This document shows, piece after piece, positions 44,140-53,207 of a stretch of DNA of 64,000 bases (its first letter is position 1; each line of letters starts with the position of its first letter). Below the pieces are notes generated by a model, which did not search any database, was not told the origin of the DNA, and saw only the letters and a list, made by a program, of their open reading frames with translations. This stretch comes from Novosphingobium fluoreni (GTDB lineage Bacteria; Pseudomonadota; Alphaproteobacteria; Sphingomonadales; Sphingomonadaceae): assembly GCF_014196615.1 (NCBI RefSeq), contig NZ_JACIDY010000008.1:1-64000 (forward strand). The letters run 5' to 3'. Made by a program: the position numbers and the translations under genes.

Positions 44140-45870
44140 CTAGCGGGCTTTTCCGCTTGTCAGCGGCTTCGCCACGCCGCGCGCTGCGCTCCAGGCTTGC
44201 TGGCCGTTGATCCAGGTCTCCACCACCTTGGTCTGGCGCAGCGCTTCTGGCGGAGCGGTCGCCACATCGCGGTCGACGAATAGGAAATCGGCCTTCATGC
44301 CACGCGCCAAACGGCCTAGCCGATCCTCGGCAAACATCGCGTAGGCCGCACCGCTGGTGTAGGCGGCCAAGGCCTGGCCCAGCGTCAGCTTCTCCTGCGG
44401 TTGCCAGCCGCCCACGGGCTGACCGTCAGCGCCTTGCCGACTGATTGCGACCGCCAGGCCGACGAACGGCGCGGGCGGTTCGACCGGAGTGTCTGAGCCG
44501 AAGGCCAGCGGTGCGCCGGTGGCGGCGATGGATTTCCAGGCATAGGCTCCCGCGAGCCGCGCTGGGCCCAGTCGGGCTTCGGCCATAGTGCGATCGCTCG
44601 CTTCATGCTGCGGCTGCATCGACGCAACGATGCCATGCTGGCCGAAGCGGACGACATCGGCGGGGGCGACGACCTGGGCATGTTCGATCCGCCAGCGACG
44701 ATCGCCCTTGTAGGTCTGCGAAAGCTGGTCGATCGTGTCGAGCACAGTCTCGTTTGCCTTGTCGCCGATGGCGTGGACCGCGACTTGGAAGTTGTCGATC
44801 GCGGCGCGGCTCATCAGGTTGCCCAGTTGCGTCTCGTTCATGCGGGGCAGGCCGCTGGTTTCGGGGGCATCGGCGTAGGGCGCTTTCAGCCATGCCCCGC
44901 GCGAACCCAGCGCACCATCAAGGTAAAGCTTCACGCCCTGGATCTTCAGCCGATCGCCATAGAGCCAGCCGCCCGGGCCAGAGCCGCCGATCAGCGCCAT
45001 ATCGTCCGTCCCCCGGGCATAAGAGACGATGCGGACGCGCAAGTTGCCAGCATCGCCCGCGCGGCGATAAGCTTGCCAATCCTGGATCGTGGTTCCCATG
45101 TCGGCCAGAGCGGTGACGCCTTGCTTCAGGAATTCCAGCTGGGCCTCGCCGAACGCGGTGTCGCGATCGGACGGGCGGGGCTGGGGCACCTTGGCGGCCA
45201 CAAGATCTTGCGCCGCATCGACCAGCACGCCTGCGGGCCTGCGCGAACCGGCGGCACGCTCGATCCGTCCGCCAGACGGGTCCGCGGTGCTTTCGGTGAC
45301 ACCGGCGGCGGCGAGCGCGGCGGAGTTGACCCACGCGGCATGGCCGTCCACGCGGGAAAGGTAGGCGGGCTTGCCCCCCGTCACGCGGTCCAGCTCGGCG
45401 GCGGTGGGCATGCGGTCGAGCCCCCAGTTCGCCTGGTTCCAGCCATTACCCTCGATCCAGGAGCGATCCGGATGCGCCTGCACATAGGCGCGGACCTGGA
45501 CCAGCGCCTCCTCCAGCGATCGCGCGCCAGACAGGTCCAGCGTCATCTTGGCAAAGCCGGTGTCCATGATGTGGACATGGGCATCGATCATGCCGGGCAC
45601 CACGTAGCGCCCCTTGCCGTCCACCTTGTAGGCGACCTTCTTCGGGCGCTTCTCCTTGTCGTGATAGACGGCCGAGATATTGCCCTGGTCATCGATCAGC
45701 AGCCCGGTGAAGCGCTCAAGCCCGCCTTTGCCATCCGGCGTCAGCCCGATGACGTTATCGACCAGAACGTCCGCGTGGGCCGACAATGCCACAGCGAGGA
45801 GCGGTAAGGCAATCGTCGTCGAAAGCCAGCGGCTGAGGGCAGGGCGGCGACAACGAGATGGGGCTGGCAT
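44140..45870 (-). CDS. Exported amidohydrolase (YtcJ-like)
   Basis: 576 aa from ATG 45870, preceded by AAAGGAAG. A signal peptide (LSTTIALPLLAVALSAHADV) suggests the periplasm. The metal-binding amidohydrolase fold shows VVPGMIDAHVHIMDTG, a later VAVHAIGDKAN and IEHAQVV, and the C-terminal AFGSDTPVEPPAPF. The family cleaves amide bonds in small cyclic or acylated compounds; the substrate here is unknown. The frame extends 39 codons upstream with no signal character. Confidence 0.9.
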   Translation of the reverse strand: MPAPSRCRRPALSRWLSTTIALPLLAVALSAHADVLVDNVIGLTPDGKGGLERFTGLLIDDQGNISAVYHDKEKRPKKVAYKVDGKGRYVVPGMIDAHVHIMDTGFAKMTLDLSGARSLEEALVQVRAYVQAHPDRSWIEGNGWNQANWGLDRMPTAAELDRVTGGKPAYLSRVDGHAAWVNSAALAAAGVTESTADPSGGRIERAAGSRRPAGVLVDAAQDLVAAKVPQPRPSDRDTAFGEAQLEFLKQGVTALADMGTTIQDWQAYRRAGDAGNLRVRIVSYARGTDDMALIGGSGPGGWLYGDRLKIQGVKLYLDGALGSRGAWLKAPYADAPETSGLPRMNETQLGNLMSRAAIDNFQVAVHAIGDKANETVLDTIDQLSQTYKGDRRWRIEHAQVVAPADVVRFGQHGIVASMQPQHEASDRTMAEARLGPARLAGAYAWKSIAATGAPLAFGSDTPVEPPAPFVGLAVAISRQGADGQPVGGWQPQEKLTLGQALAAYTSGAAYAMFAEDRLGRLARGMKADFLFVDRDVATAPPEALRQTKVVETWINGQQAWSAARGVAKPLTSGKAR

Positions 45871-46027
45871 AACTTCCTTTCGAAACCCGCCCCGGGTGCA
45901 CGCAGGTGGGCGAGGTGCGAACGCGCGGCGCGGGCTGTGGCTGCACGAAACGTAATGGGCCAGCGTGTCTAACGCTGCGAGTTGCACAAGAACAAGCGGG
46001 CTTGCGTAACGGGCCAGCCGATGGGTC

Positions 46028-46873
46028 TTAGCCGACCGAGCAGCCGCCGTTCATCGCCAGACCGTCTTTGCCCGACGCTTCGCCGCCCACGCTGCGCGGA
46101 TTGCTGGCTGCGACGGCGATCAGGCGATCCTGTTCGTCCTCCGCCATCCGGGTCCAGCCACCCCGGGCCAGTGTTTCGAGCGGGCGATAGCGCACCTTGT
46201 ATTGCATGCGCGGCGACCCTTCGACCCAATAGCCCAGGTAAACGTAGGCCAACCCCATGTCGGCCGCGCGGCGGATGTGGTCGAGGATGATGAAATTGCC
46301 CAGGCCCTGGCGGGTGGGATGATCGGGATCGTAGAAGCTGTAGATCATCGATAGGCCATCGCACTGCTTGTCCGTCAGGCAGGCCCCCACCAGTCGGCCC
46401 AGCGATACGCCGTCCGCCGAAGGTTCGCGATATTCGATGATGTAGCTGGTGACCGGCGTGTGCTCCACCATGTCGGCAAAATCCACCTCGTCCATGCTGG
46501 TCATGCCCCCTTCGGGATGCCGCACGCCAAGGTACTTTTGCAAAAGCTCGAACTGCTCGCTGGTGGACCAGGGCCGGCAGACGGTGGCCACGAGATCGCT
46601 GTTGCGCTTCAGGTTGCGCTTTTGCGTGGAAGAAGGCGAGAATTCGCTTGCGACCACGCGGACCGAGATGCAGGCCTGGCAATCGAGGCACGAGGGGCGG
46701 TACGCTACCGTCTGGCTGCGGCGAAAGCCGATGCGGCCCAGCGCATCATTTAGCGAATCGGCGTGCGGGCCCTTCAGCTCGGTGAAGACCTTGCGTTCGC
46801 TGCGGCCGGGCAAATACGGGCACGGCGCGGGGCTGGTCACAAAGAAACGTGGAAACCGAACCGGTGCCGTCAC
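46028..46873 (-). CDS. bpt: Aspartate/glutamate leucyltransferase
   Basis: 281 aa, Ate1-related. It transfers leucine from Leu-tRNA to proteins with N-terminal Asp or Glu, marking them for ClpAP degradation. Features: [17 protein letters not shown] near the N-terminus, the Cys-rich [12 protein letters not shown], and the C-terminal acyltransferase core [18 protein letters not shown]. Length matches bacterial Bpt. Confidence 0.95.
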   Translation of the reverse strand: MTAPVRFPRFFVTSPAPCPYLPGRSERKVFTELKGPHADSLNDALGRIGFRRSQTVAYRPSCLDCQACISVRVVASEFSPSSTQKRNLKRNSDLVATVCRPWSTSEQFELLQKYLGVRHPEGGMTSMDEVDFADMVEHTPVTSYIIEYREPSADGVSLGRLVGACLTDKQCDGLSMIYSFYDPDHPTRQGLGNFIILDHIRRAADMGLAYVYLGYWVEGSPRMQYKVRYRPLETLARGGWTRMAEDEQDRLIAVAASNPRSVGGEASGKDGLAMNGGCSVG

Positions 46874-46920
46874 CTTTGAGCGCCTCTTCCTTCTTGAGCC
46901 ATGCGACCTTCAGCCATTCG

Positions 46921-46957
46921 ACCCCGCGTGCAGTCGATATGCCTACCGACGCGGGGT
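46921..46957. promoter_or_regulatory. Inverted repeat upstream of bpt
   Basis: ACCCCGCGT (46921-46929) and ACGCGGGGT (46949-46957) are perfect 9-bp arms with a 19-base gap, 48 bases before the bpt start codon. It may be an operator or a leader hairpin. No other signal supports either reading. Confidence 0.3.
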
Positions 46958-47067
46958 GTTGAAAGTGTCTTAACCACAAAAGCGCGGCAGCCATCGTAAA
47001 ATTTGTGCAGCGTTGAACCTTTAGCGTATCGGCCGTCCCGTTTCGGGCAAGGCTGGCGAACGATCGA

Positions 47068-47841
47068 TCACGCGCCCTGTGCCGTCAACAGCGTCAGTCC
47101 GCCGTCGATCGTGACCGTTGTACCGGTGATATAGTCCGCTGTGGGAGAGAGGAGGAACACCACCAGATCGGCTACTTCCTCCGCCTTGCCGGCGCGGCCC
47201 CAGGGGATGATCGCCTCCTTGCGCTTGCGTTCCGCAGCGTCGTCCAGGGCGGACTGGTTCATCGGTGTCAGGATCATGCCGGGCGCGACGCCGTTCACCG
47301 CGATGCGATTGGGAGCCAGTTCCAGCGCCAGCGTGGCGGTCAACTGGGCCAGACCGCCCTTGGCGCTGTCGTAATCCGCGCCGCCCGCACGTGGGGCGCG
47401 TTCATGGATGGAGGACATGTTGACGATGCGCCCGCCGGATTTCTGACCCTCCAGTCCGCGCACGAAGCGCCGGCAGGTGAGAAACGGGCCGTAAAGGTCC
47501 GCCCGCAGCACGCGATCGAACTGGTCAAGCTCCATCCGGGCGATCGGCGTGCCCGACATGTTAAGCCCGGCGCAATTGACCAGCAGCCCGATGGGCCCGA
47601 ACGCTTTTTCGGCCTCCGCGAAGAGACGATCCACATCGTCCTCGTGCCCCACGTTCGCTTTCACTGCGATCGCCTTGCCGCCGCCGTCGCGGATGGTGGC
47701 GACGATTGCGTCAGCCTCATCCTCGCTGGAGAGGTAAGTGATGGCGACGTTCGCGCCTGCTTTGGCCAGAGCCAGTGCGCAGGCCTTGCCGATACCGGAA
47801 CTGCCGCCGGTGACGATGGCGCTTTGATTCGAAAGGTCCAT
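47068..47841 (-). CDS. Short-chain dehydrogenase/reductase
   Basis: 257 aa, classical SDR. Cofactor motif TGGSSGIG (residues 11-18), the NCAG structural motif, catalytic Ser in VNMSS, and YDSAK supplying Tyr and Lys. The arrangement and C-terminal YITGTTVTIDGGLTLL resemble glucose 1-dehydrogenase/3-oxoacyl-ACP reductase-like SDRs; no substrate can be assigned. It lies 45 bp downstream of the threonine ammonia-lyase gene on the same strand. Confidence 0.9.
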   Translation of the reverse strand: MDLSNQSAIVTGGSSGIGKACALALAKAGANVAITYLSSEDEADAIVATIRDGGGKAIAVKANVGHEDDVDRLFAEAEKAFGPIGLLVNCAGLNMSGTPIARMELDQFDRVLRADLYGPFLTCRRFVRGLEGQKSGGRIVNMSSIHERAPRAGGADYDSAKGGLAQLTATLALELAPNRIAVNGVAPGMILTPMNQSALDDAAERKRKEAIIPWGRAGKAEEVADLVVFLLSPTADYITGTTVTIDGGLTLLTAQGA

Positions 47842-47886
47842 GAAAGGCGCAACGTGCCGGGCGGCTCCCGGTTTCGCGCCGGTCGA

Positions 47887-49203
47887 TTATCCCGGTCGCT
47901 GCGAACGCCCAGGCCGCCTGCCAGAGATGGTCATCACCTCATAAGTATAGCCCGCTGCATCCAAATCCATCAGCAGCGGTTCAAGCGCATGCTTGTCTCG
48001 GATTTCGTATTCGATCTCCACCTCACTGCCCTTAGCAGACAGGACACCGAAGATGCGCTGATGCTGCACCTCGATGATGTTGGCATCGTTGCGCGTGAAG
48101 ATTTCCGCGATCTTCGCAAGTTCGCCCACCTTGTCGTTCAGGAGGATCGCCAACCGCCCGATGCGTCCCGAGCGGGCGAGGTTGCGCAGGATGACGTTCG
48201 CCAGAAAACGCGGGTCGATGTTGCCGCCGGTCAGGATGACACCGATCTTGCGCCCAGCGAACTCAGGCCGGAAGGTACCGTTCTTCAGCGGCAGCAGCGT
48301 GGCCAGGCCGACCGCGCCTGCGCCTTCGACAACGGTCTTCTCGATATCCAGCAGCAGCGAGATCGCTTCCTCGATCCGCGTTTCGGAGACGATCCGCACC
48401 TCGTCGACATGTTCGGCCACGGCGGCGCGGGTAAGAAGGCCCGGCTCCTTCACCGCGATGCCTTCTGCGATCGTGTCGCCACCACCCGCCACCGGCTCGT
48501 TGCGCTTGAGCAGGTACATCGCGGGATACTGGTTGGACTGGACGCCGACGATGCGGATATCCGGCTTCAAGCCCTTGGCCGCTACTGCCACGCCCGAGAT
48601 CAGTCCGCCGCCGCCAACCGGCACCACGATCGTATCGAGCTGCGGCACGTCCTCCAGCATCTCCAGCCCGACGGTGCCTTGCCCGGCCATGATCTCGCGA
48701 TCGTCGAACGGATGGACGAAGATCAGTCCGCGTTCTTCCTTGATGCGGCAGGCGATGGCGTAGGCCTCGTCGAAGGTATCGCCATCCAGCACCACTTCCG
48801 CGCCGTGCCCGCGCGTTTGCTGCACTTTCACGATCGGCGTGGATTTGGGCATCACGATAGTGACGGGGATGCCCAGCCGCCCTGCGTGATAGGCCAGTCC
48901 TTGCGCGTGATTGCCCGCCGAGGCCGCAATCACACCACGCGTCTTCACGTCGGGCGGCAGGGTCAGCAGCTTGTTGAGCGCGCCGCGTTCCTTGTAAGCG
49001 GCGGTAAACTGCAGGTTCTCGAACTTCAGCCACACGTCCGCGCCGACGATGCGGCTCAGCGTTTTGCTGTGCAGCGTGGGGGTGCGGACCACCGCGCCCA
49101 AGATTCGCATCGCCGCCGCCCGTACGTCATCGAGCGTGAGCGCGGCCTCGCCAAGAGTATCTTGAGCGGACGGCGCGGCGATTTCCTGAAGCTGCTGGTC
49201 CAT
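47887..49203 (-). CDS. ilvA: Threonine ammonia-lyase
   Basis: 438 aa from ATG 49203 (MDQQLQEIAAPSAQ). PLP-dependent fold: the lysine is in FTAAYKERGALNKL, the phosphate loop is VPVGGGGLISGV, and an ACT-like regulatory domain (about 345-425: VGELAKIAEIFTRNDANIIE) ends the protein. It turns threonine into 2-oxobutanoate, feeding isoleucine. The frame runs on upstream through the divergent promoter region but has no homology there. Confidence 0.93.
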   Translation of the reverse strand: MDQQLQEIAAPSAQDTLGEAALTLDDVRAAAMRILGAVVRTPTLHSKTLSRIVGADVWLKFENLQFTAAYKERGALNKLLTLPPDVKTRGVIAASAGNHAQGLAYHAGRLGIPVTIVMPKSTPIVKVQQTRGHGAEVVLDGDTFDEAYAIACRIKEERGLIFVHPFDDREIMAGQGTVGLEMLEDVPQLDTIVVPVGGGGLISGVAVAAKGLKPDIRIVGVQSNQYPAMYLLKRNEPVAGGGDTIAEGIAVKEPGLLTRAAVAEHVDEVRIVSETRIEEAISLLLDIEKTVVEGAGAVGLATLLPLKNGTFRPEFAGRKIGVILTGGNIDPRFLANVILRNLARSGRIGRLAILLNDKVGELAKIAEIFTRNDANIIEVQHQRIFGVLSAKGSEVEIEYEIRDKHALEPLLMDLDAAGYTYEVMTISGRRPGRSQRPG

Positions 49204-49306
49204 GGCTCTGCGCGGTACCGGAATTGACGCGGATTGGAAAGCATTCGGGCCATCGCCAGCCCGCAACCAGTTTGCTTTCGCCGCGAATGCGCTAGAGATG
49301 GTTAGC

Positions 49307-50203
49307 ATGAGCGATGCCAAGAACGTTTCCGTCATCGGCCTGGGCGTCATGGGCGGCGCGATCGCGCGGCACATCGGCGAGGCAGGCCATGCGCTGACGA
49401 TCTTCAACCGCTCGCCCAGTCGCATCGAATCATGGCGCGCGGTGAATTCGGCTCTCGACGCGCGCGTCGCGACCAGTCCGGCGGACGCTGCCGAGGGCGC
49501 GGACATCGTGATCACTTGCGTGGGCAATGACGACGATCTGGCCGATGTCGTGCTGGGCCCGCGCGGCGTGTTTCGATCCTTGCGCAAGGGCGGCGTCTTC
49601 GTTGATCACACTACGGTTTCGGCGCGGATCGCCCGGCAGATCTCGGTCGAGGCGAGGGACTTGCAAGTCCACTGTATCGACGCCCCGATGACGGGATCGC
49701 AGATCGGCGCAGAAAAAGGCACGCTGACGCTGATGTGCGGCGGCCGCAAGTCCGCGATCGAGGCGGCGCGCCCGGTGATGGAGGCCTATTCCCAGCGGAT
49801 CGTCCACGTCGGCAAGGCAGGGGCGGGCCAGACCGCGAAGATGGCCAACCAGATCTGCATCGCCGGCATCGTGGCCAGCCTGGCCGAAGCGGTGCGCTTC
49901 GCCCAGGCCTCCCACCTCGACATGGATCGGGTTTATGAGGCGATCTCCGGCGGGGCGGCGCAATCGTGGCAGATGGACAACCGCTGGAAGACGATGAACG
50001 CCGACGAGTTCGACTTCGGCTTCGCGATCGACTGGATGCGCAAGGACCTGGGCCTTGCGATGGACGAAGGCCGGGGGCTTGGCGTTTCCCTGCCGATGAC
50101 GGCGCTGATCAATCAGTTCTACGCTGATGTGCAGGCGCTGGGCGGCGGGCGGCTGGATACCAGCGCCATCATCAAGCGGCTTCCGCGCAAGGGGATCAAA
50201 TAG
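49307..50203 (+). CDS. 3-hydroxyisobutyrate dehydrogenase-family oxidoreductase
   Basis: 298 aa from ATG 49307 (MSDAKNVSVIGLGVMGG). Rossmann GLGVMGGAIARHIGEAGH, the substrate-binding APMTGSQIGAEKGTLTLMCG, and the catalytic Lys region GQTAKMANQICIAG mark the beta-hydroxyacid dehydrogenase family (3-hydroxyisobutyrate, tartronate semialdehyde or succinic semialdehyde types). Divergent from ilvA across about 100 bp. Specific substrate not determined. Confidence 0.9.
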   Translation: MSDAKNVSVIGLGVMGGAIARHIGEAGHALTIFNRSPSRIESWRAVNSALDARVATSPADAAEGADIVITCVGNDDDLADVVLGPRGVFRSLRKGGVFVDHTTVSARIARQISVEARDLQVHCIDAPMTGSQIGAEKGTLTLMCGGRKSAIEAARPVMEAYSQRIVHVGKAGAGQTAKMANQICIAGIVASLAEAVRFAQASHLDMDRVYEAISGGAAQSWQMDNRWKTMNADEFDFGFAIDWMRKDLGLAMDEGRGLGVSLPMTALINQFYADVQALGGGRLDTSAIIKRLPRKGIK

Positions 50204-50424
50204 ACAAGATTAAATAGGCAGGGGAGTGCGTCCGTCCTGAATCCTGTGCGCCACGCCTGGACACTACGCTGCCTTTCGTGCGTTTGTGCGCGGATGGCAG
50301 GGGGACGCCGCATTTCAAAGTCGCTGCGGCGGCTACAGACAGGCTGCGGACGATGATCCGCCGCCGCCGCGCCGCCGTGCCTGCTACCGCCGAATATCAG
50401 TTCGCCGCGCATGAACGGCCGACG

Positions 50425-52059
50425 ATGCCCGGCTCGCCCGCCAACCCGGCCCACCCCGGAGGCCGGCGCATCGCCTACTTCGCGATCGGCATCCTCATCG
50501 GCATCACCGGTGGCCTGGGCAACGCGCTGGTGGGCGTGAACCTGAACTTCGCGCAAGGGACGCTGGGCCTCGACAGTGACCAGGCGGCAATGCTGACCGC
50601 GGTCTATCTGATGACCAACACCACGGCGAACCTTTTGCTGGTGAAGTACCGCCAGCAGTTCGGTTTGCAGCCGTTCATCCGCTACATGCTGCCGATCTAT
50701 GCGGCGGCCACGATGCTGCATCTGGTGGCGCACGGCTTTTGGTCGTCGATCGCGGTGCGTGCCGCCAGCGGCTTTTCTGCGTCCGCCATGTCGACGCTGA
50801 CGCTGCTTTACATCATGCAGAGCATGTCGGCCCCGAAGCGGCTGGCCGGGGTGATGATGGGTATTTCGGTGCCGCAGCTGGCGATGCCGCTGGCGCGCGC
50901 GCTATCGCCCGGCCTGCTGGTGAGCGGCGATTGGCATATGCTCTACTGGTGCGAACTGGGTCTGACGCTGGCGTCGCTAGCCGCGATCATGAGCTTGCCG
51001 CTGCCGCCCAGCGAACGCACAAAGTCTTTCGAGAAAGGCGATTTCCTGACCTTCGCGCTGCTGGCGCCGGGGCTGTGGCTGCTGATCGCGGTGTTGACCG
51101 AAGGCCGAATCGAATGGTGGACCGAGCGGGCATGGATGGGCTGGGGCCTGGCGGCCAGCCTCGTCCTTGTCGGAACGGCGCTGCTGATTGAGACTCGCCG
51201 TGCCAACCCCCTGATCAACGTGCGCTGGCTAGGCACGCGTGAGATGATGCGCCTGATCCTGGTTGCCGTCGCGGTGCGTATCCTGCTGTCAGAGCAGGCT
51301 TTCGGATCGGTCGGCCTGCTGACGGCGCTGGGCATGATCAACGACCAGATGGTGACGCTGAACATCGTTATCATCATCGCTTCGATCGCGGGGATCGTCA
51401 CCGCGGTGTTCTCGTTCGATCCGGCCGATCCCAGCCGCGCGATCACGCTGGCCGTGCTGCTGATCGCGCTGGGCGCGTTCATGGACGCGAGCGCCACCAG
51501 CCTCTCGCGGCCCAGCAGTTTCTATCTCAGCCAGGCGCTGATCGGCTTTGCCTCGATGCTGTTCCTGGCCCATGCCATGGTGATCGGCATATCGCGGACC
51601 CTGCTGGCGGGGCCCAAGCATTTCGTCAGCTTCGTGGTGCTGTTCGGCCTTAGCCAGAGCCTGGGCGGCATCGCCGGTACGGCGCTGCTGGGCACCTTTC
51701 AGATCGTGCGGGAGAAGTTCCACTCGCACGAACTGGTCCAGTCGATCGTGTTGACCGATCCGCTCGTGGCCGCGCGCGTACGGGGCACCGGTGCCAGCGT
51801 CGCCAACGTCATTGGCGATCCTACTCTCACCAATGCCGAAGGCGCCGCGCTGCTGACCCGCACCGTCAGCCGCGAAGCGAACGTGTTGGCCTTTAACGAT
51901 GTGTTCCTGCTGATTGGAGTTCTGGCGATCTTGACCTTCTTGTGGAGCCTGTCGATCAGGGCGAGCATCCGCCGCCGTGGAGAGACTTCGCCCGTGATCC
52001 AGTTGCAGCAACGCTCGCAGGCCGCAGCAGCGGCGGCGGCTGAGGAAAGCACCCGCTGA
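50425..52059 (+). CDS. MFS multidrug efflux permease (DHA2/EmrB-like)
   Basis: 544 aa from ATG 50425. About 14 hydrophobic segments start at IAYFAIGILIGITGGLG, the number expected for DHA2 drug:H+ antiporters. The start is uncertain: ATG 50353 adds a basic leader, and neither has a good ribosome site. It is first in a three-gene tripartite efflux operon; its stop and the next start overlap (TGATG). No regulator gene adjoins it. Confidence 0.88.
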   Translation: MPGSPANPAHPGGRRIAYFAIGILIGITGGLGNALVGVNLNFAQGTLGLDSDQAAMLTAVYLMTNTTANLLLVKYRQQFGLQPFIRYMLPIYAAATMLHLVAHGFWSSIAVRAASGFSASAMSTLTLLYIMQSMSAPKRLAGVMMGISVPQLAMPLARALSPGLLVSGDWHMLYWCELGLTLASLAAIMSLPLPPSERTKSFEKGDFLTFALLAPGLWLLIAVLTEGRIEWWTERAWMGWGLAASLVLVGTALLIETRRANPLINVRWLGTREMMRLILVAVAVRILLSEQAFGSVGLLTALGMINDQMVTLNIVIIIASIAGIVTAVFSFDPADPSRAITLAVLLIALGAFMDASATSLSRPSSFYLSQALIGFASMLFLAHAMVIGISRTLLAGPKHFVSFVVLFGLSQSLGGIAGTALLGTFQIVREKFHSHELVQSIVLTDPLVAARVRGTGASVANVIGDPTLTNAEGAALLTRTVSREANVLAFNDVFLLIGVLAILTFLWSLSIRASIRRRGETSPVIQLQQRSQAAAAAAAEESTR

Positions 52060-53207
52060 TGGCCGAGGAACAGCGCGATGCCGACGCCGCCACTCTCGCG
52101 GCCGATGCCCCTTCCGGTGTCCCCACGGCGGCCGAATTGCCGCCCGAGACGCCCGAGCCCACCGGCTGGCGCCCGCCCGCCCGAACCGGGATCACGCTCG
52201 TGGCGATCATCGCGATCGGCATCGCGGCGGTATTTTCCATTCTCTACGCTTGGCAGTTGCCGCCGTTCGCGGGCTGGGCGCAGGAGACGGACAACGCTTA
52301 TGTGCGCGGCAAGGTGACCGTGATCGCGCCGCAGGTGAACGGCTATATCACCGCGGTGCCGGTGCAGGATTTCCAGACCGTGAAGCGCGGGCAAGTGCTG
52401 GCCACCATCGATGACCGGATCTACGCCGCGCGAGTGGCGCAAGCCAAGGCGAACGTTTCTGCGCAACTGGCTTCGCTCGCCAATTCGCAGCAGACCGAGC
52501 GTTCACGCCAGGCGGCGCTGGCCGGTCAAGCCGCCGGCGTGGCCAGCGCGCAAGCCCAGGAAGCGCGCGCCGAGGCCGACATGCGCCGCGCCCAGGCGCT
52601 GGTTTCCGACGGTTCGATCTCCGCGCGGGAGTTCGATCAGACGCGCGCGGCGCTGCTTGCGGCCCAGGCGGCAGTTCGGCAGGCGCAGGCGCAGCAAGGC
52701 GTCGGCCAGCAGGACGTGCAATCCGTCATCGTCGGGCGCGGCGGGCTGGAGGCGGGCGTCGAGAATGCCCGCGCTGCCCTGCGTCTTGCTCAGATCGATC
52801 TCGACAACACGCGTATCCGAGCGCCGACGGATGGCCGCTTGTCGGAAGTGGGCGTGCGGCAGGGGGCCTATGTCACGTCCGGCACGCAATTGATGTTTCT
52901 GGTGCCGCATGACTTGTGGGTGATCGCCAACTTCAAGGAGGGGCAGACCCACGCGATGCGGATCGGGCAGGCGGTGACCTTCAAGGTCGATGCGCTGAAC
53001 GGAGCCCGGTTGCGTGGCCGGATCCAGAGCGTCTCACCAGCTGCGGGATCGGAGTTCACGGTGCTGAAATCGGACAATGCCACCGGCAATTTCGTCAAGG
53101 TGGCACAGCGTATCGCGGTGCGCATCCGCATCGAGCCTGGCCAAGCGGCAGCGCAGCGGTTGCGACCCGGCATGTCGGTGGAAGTGCGCGTGGCGACCGG
53201 CGAGTGA
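52059..53207 (+). CDS. HlyD/EmrA-type membrane-fusion protein
   Basis: 382 aa. One N-terminal membrane span (TLVAIIAIGIAAVFSILYAW-like, about 48-68), the biotinyl-lipoyl signature TDNAYVRGKVTVIAPQVNG, a long alpha-helical hairpin rich in Gln/Ala (about 115-225), and the beta-barrel end RIRAPTDGRLSEVGVRQG-like. It links the inner-membrane MFS pump to the outer-membrane channel. Coupled to both neighbours by overlapping start and stop codons. Confidence 0.93.
   Translation: MAEEQRDADAATLAADAPSGVPTAAELPPETPEPTGWRPPARTGITLVAIIAIGIAAVFSILYAWQLPPFAGWAQETDNAYVRGKVTVIAPQVNGYITAVPVQDFQTVKRGQVLATIDDRIYAARVAQAKANVSAQLASLANSQQTERSRQAALAGQAAGVASAQAQEARAEADMRRAQALVSDGSISAREFDQTRAALLAAQAAVRQAQAQQGVGQQDVQSVIVGRGGLEAGVENARAALRLAQIDLDNTRIRAPTDGRLSEVGVRQGAYVTSGTQLMFLVPHDLWVIANFKEGQTHAMRIGQAVTFKVDALNGARLRGRIQSVSPAAGSEFTVLKSDNATGNFVKVAQRIAVRIRIEPGQAAAQRLRPGMSVEVRVATGE

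Noticed and set aside
47404..49227. A 607-codon open frame on the plus strand opposite the SDR and threonine ammonia-lyase genes
   Set aside because: Both minus-strand genes have full catalytic motifs. The long opposite frame is a by-product of high GC at third codon positions; its translation is rich in His/Asp/Arg/Gln without any family motif.
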